From contig NZ_CP021030.1 of assembly GCF_002117485.1 (NCBI RefSeq), positions 2,235,001-2,299,000 of the forward strand: a DNA stretch of 64,000 nucleotides, in the 5' to 3' direction. The position numbers and the translations under genes are program-made. Shown one piece after another: positions 62,657 to 64,000 of the stretch. The notes below the pieces were generated by a model. That model worked only from the letters and a program-made list of their open reading frames with translations, had not been told where the DNA came from and did no database searches. Source of the DNA: Rhizobium sp. NXC14. GTDB lineage: Bacteria; Pseudomonadota; Alphaproteobacteria; Rhizobiales; Rhizobiaceae. The stretch's first letter is position 1. Each line of letters starts with the position of its first letter.

Positions 62657-64000
<1,344 letters not shown>

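Overview
The window looks like a chromosomal segment of a Rhizobium-type alphaproteobacterium (R. leguminosarum/R. etli group is the best guess). This rests on the high GC content, the protein character (UgpB/UgpC-type sugar transporters, CHASE2 cyclase plus FecR, trpDC-moaC-moeA linkage) and the lack of prophage or IS genes. The assignment is inference from protein recognition; no database was searched.

Layout. 1-2217: queuosine genes queA-tgt. 2237-5743: small exported protein, HxlR regulator with a FabF-like ketosynthase, and small conserved rhizobial-type proteins. 5931-12015: an operon of a metallophosphoesterase and a complete UgpB/A/E/C-like ABC importer, ending at a terminator and facing a LacI regulator. 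12100-15429: an MFS permease divergent from a CadC/TolB/TPR regulator, then a small secreted protein. 15463-20941: an eight-gene minus-strand copper-handling operon (cytochrome b561, Cys/His-rich protein, lipoprotein, TolC-like protein, Tat-exported multicopper oxidase, cupredoxin, CusF-like, DUF411), flanked by a cytochrome c-556-like protein and a peroxiredoxin-like protein. 22423-27930: two large signalling proteins, a zinc-ribbon/cyclase/AAA/TPR protein and a CHASE-GGDEF-EAL protein. 28274-33340: envelope and stress genes (GNAT, MscS, YflT-like, TerC).

33408-41894 is a housekeeping block (tmk, holB, metG, tatD, MBL hydrolase, D,D-carboxypeptidase-like protein, RlpA). 42414-49329 is accessory: a cadherin-like-repeat protein, tRNA-Ser(UGA), a RidA-like/TetR divergent pair with a striking double operator, two transglutaminase-like proteins, a PhnA C-terminal-domain protein, several very small membrane proteins, an entericidin lipoprotein and a possible small RNA. 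49550-55008 runs ppiD-trpD-trpC-moaC-moeA. 55025-64000 holds an ETF-beta-type lysine methyltransferase, a DEAD-box helicase, a CHASE2 cyclase with its FecR partner, a divergent pair of citrate-synthase-family genes, and the 3' part of pyrG.

Recurrent themes. Nucleotide second messengers are prominent: two class III cyclases, one GGDEF-EAL protein and one cyclic-nucleotide/glycerophosphodiester-type phosphodiesterase. Several enzymes have altered key residues: Tgt has lost two zinc cysteines, the DacF-like protein lacks the SxN serine and the KTG lysine, the RidA-like protein lacks the signature arginine, and one citrate synthase has Glu for the catalytic Asp. The best candidates for undescribed biology are the HTH-citrate synthase/citrate synthase divergent pair with clustered ATTG/TCAA boxes, the RidA-TetR module, the phosphodiesterase-ABC operon, and the copper operon that has an outer-membrane channel but no inner-membrane pump.
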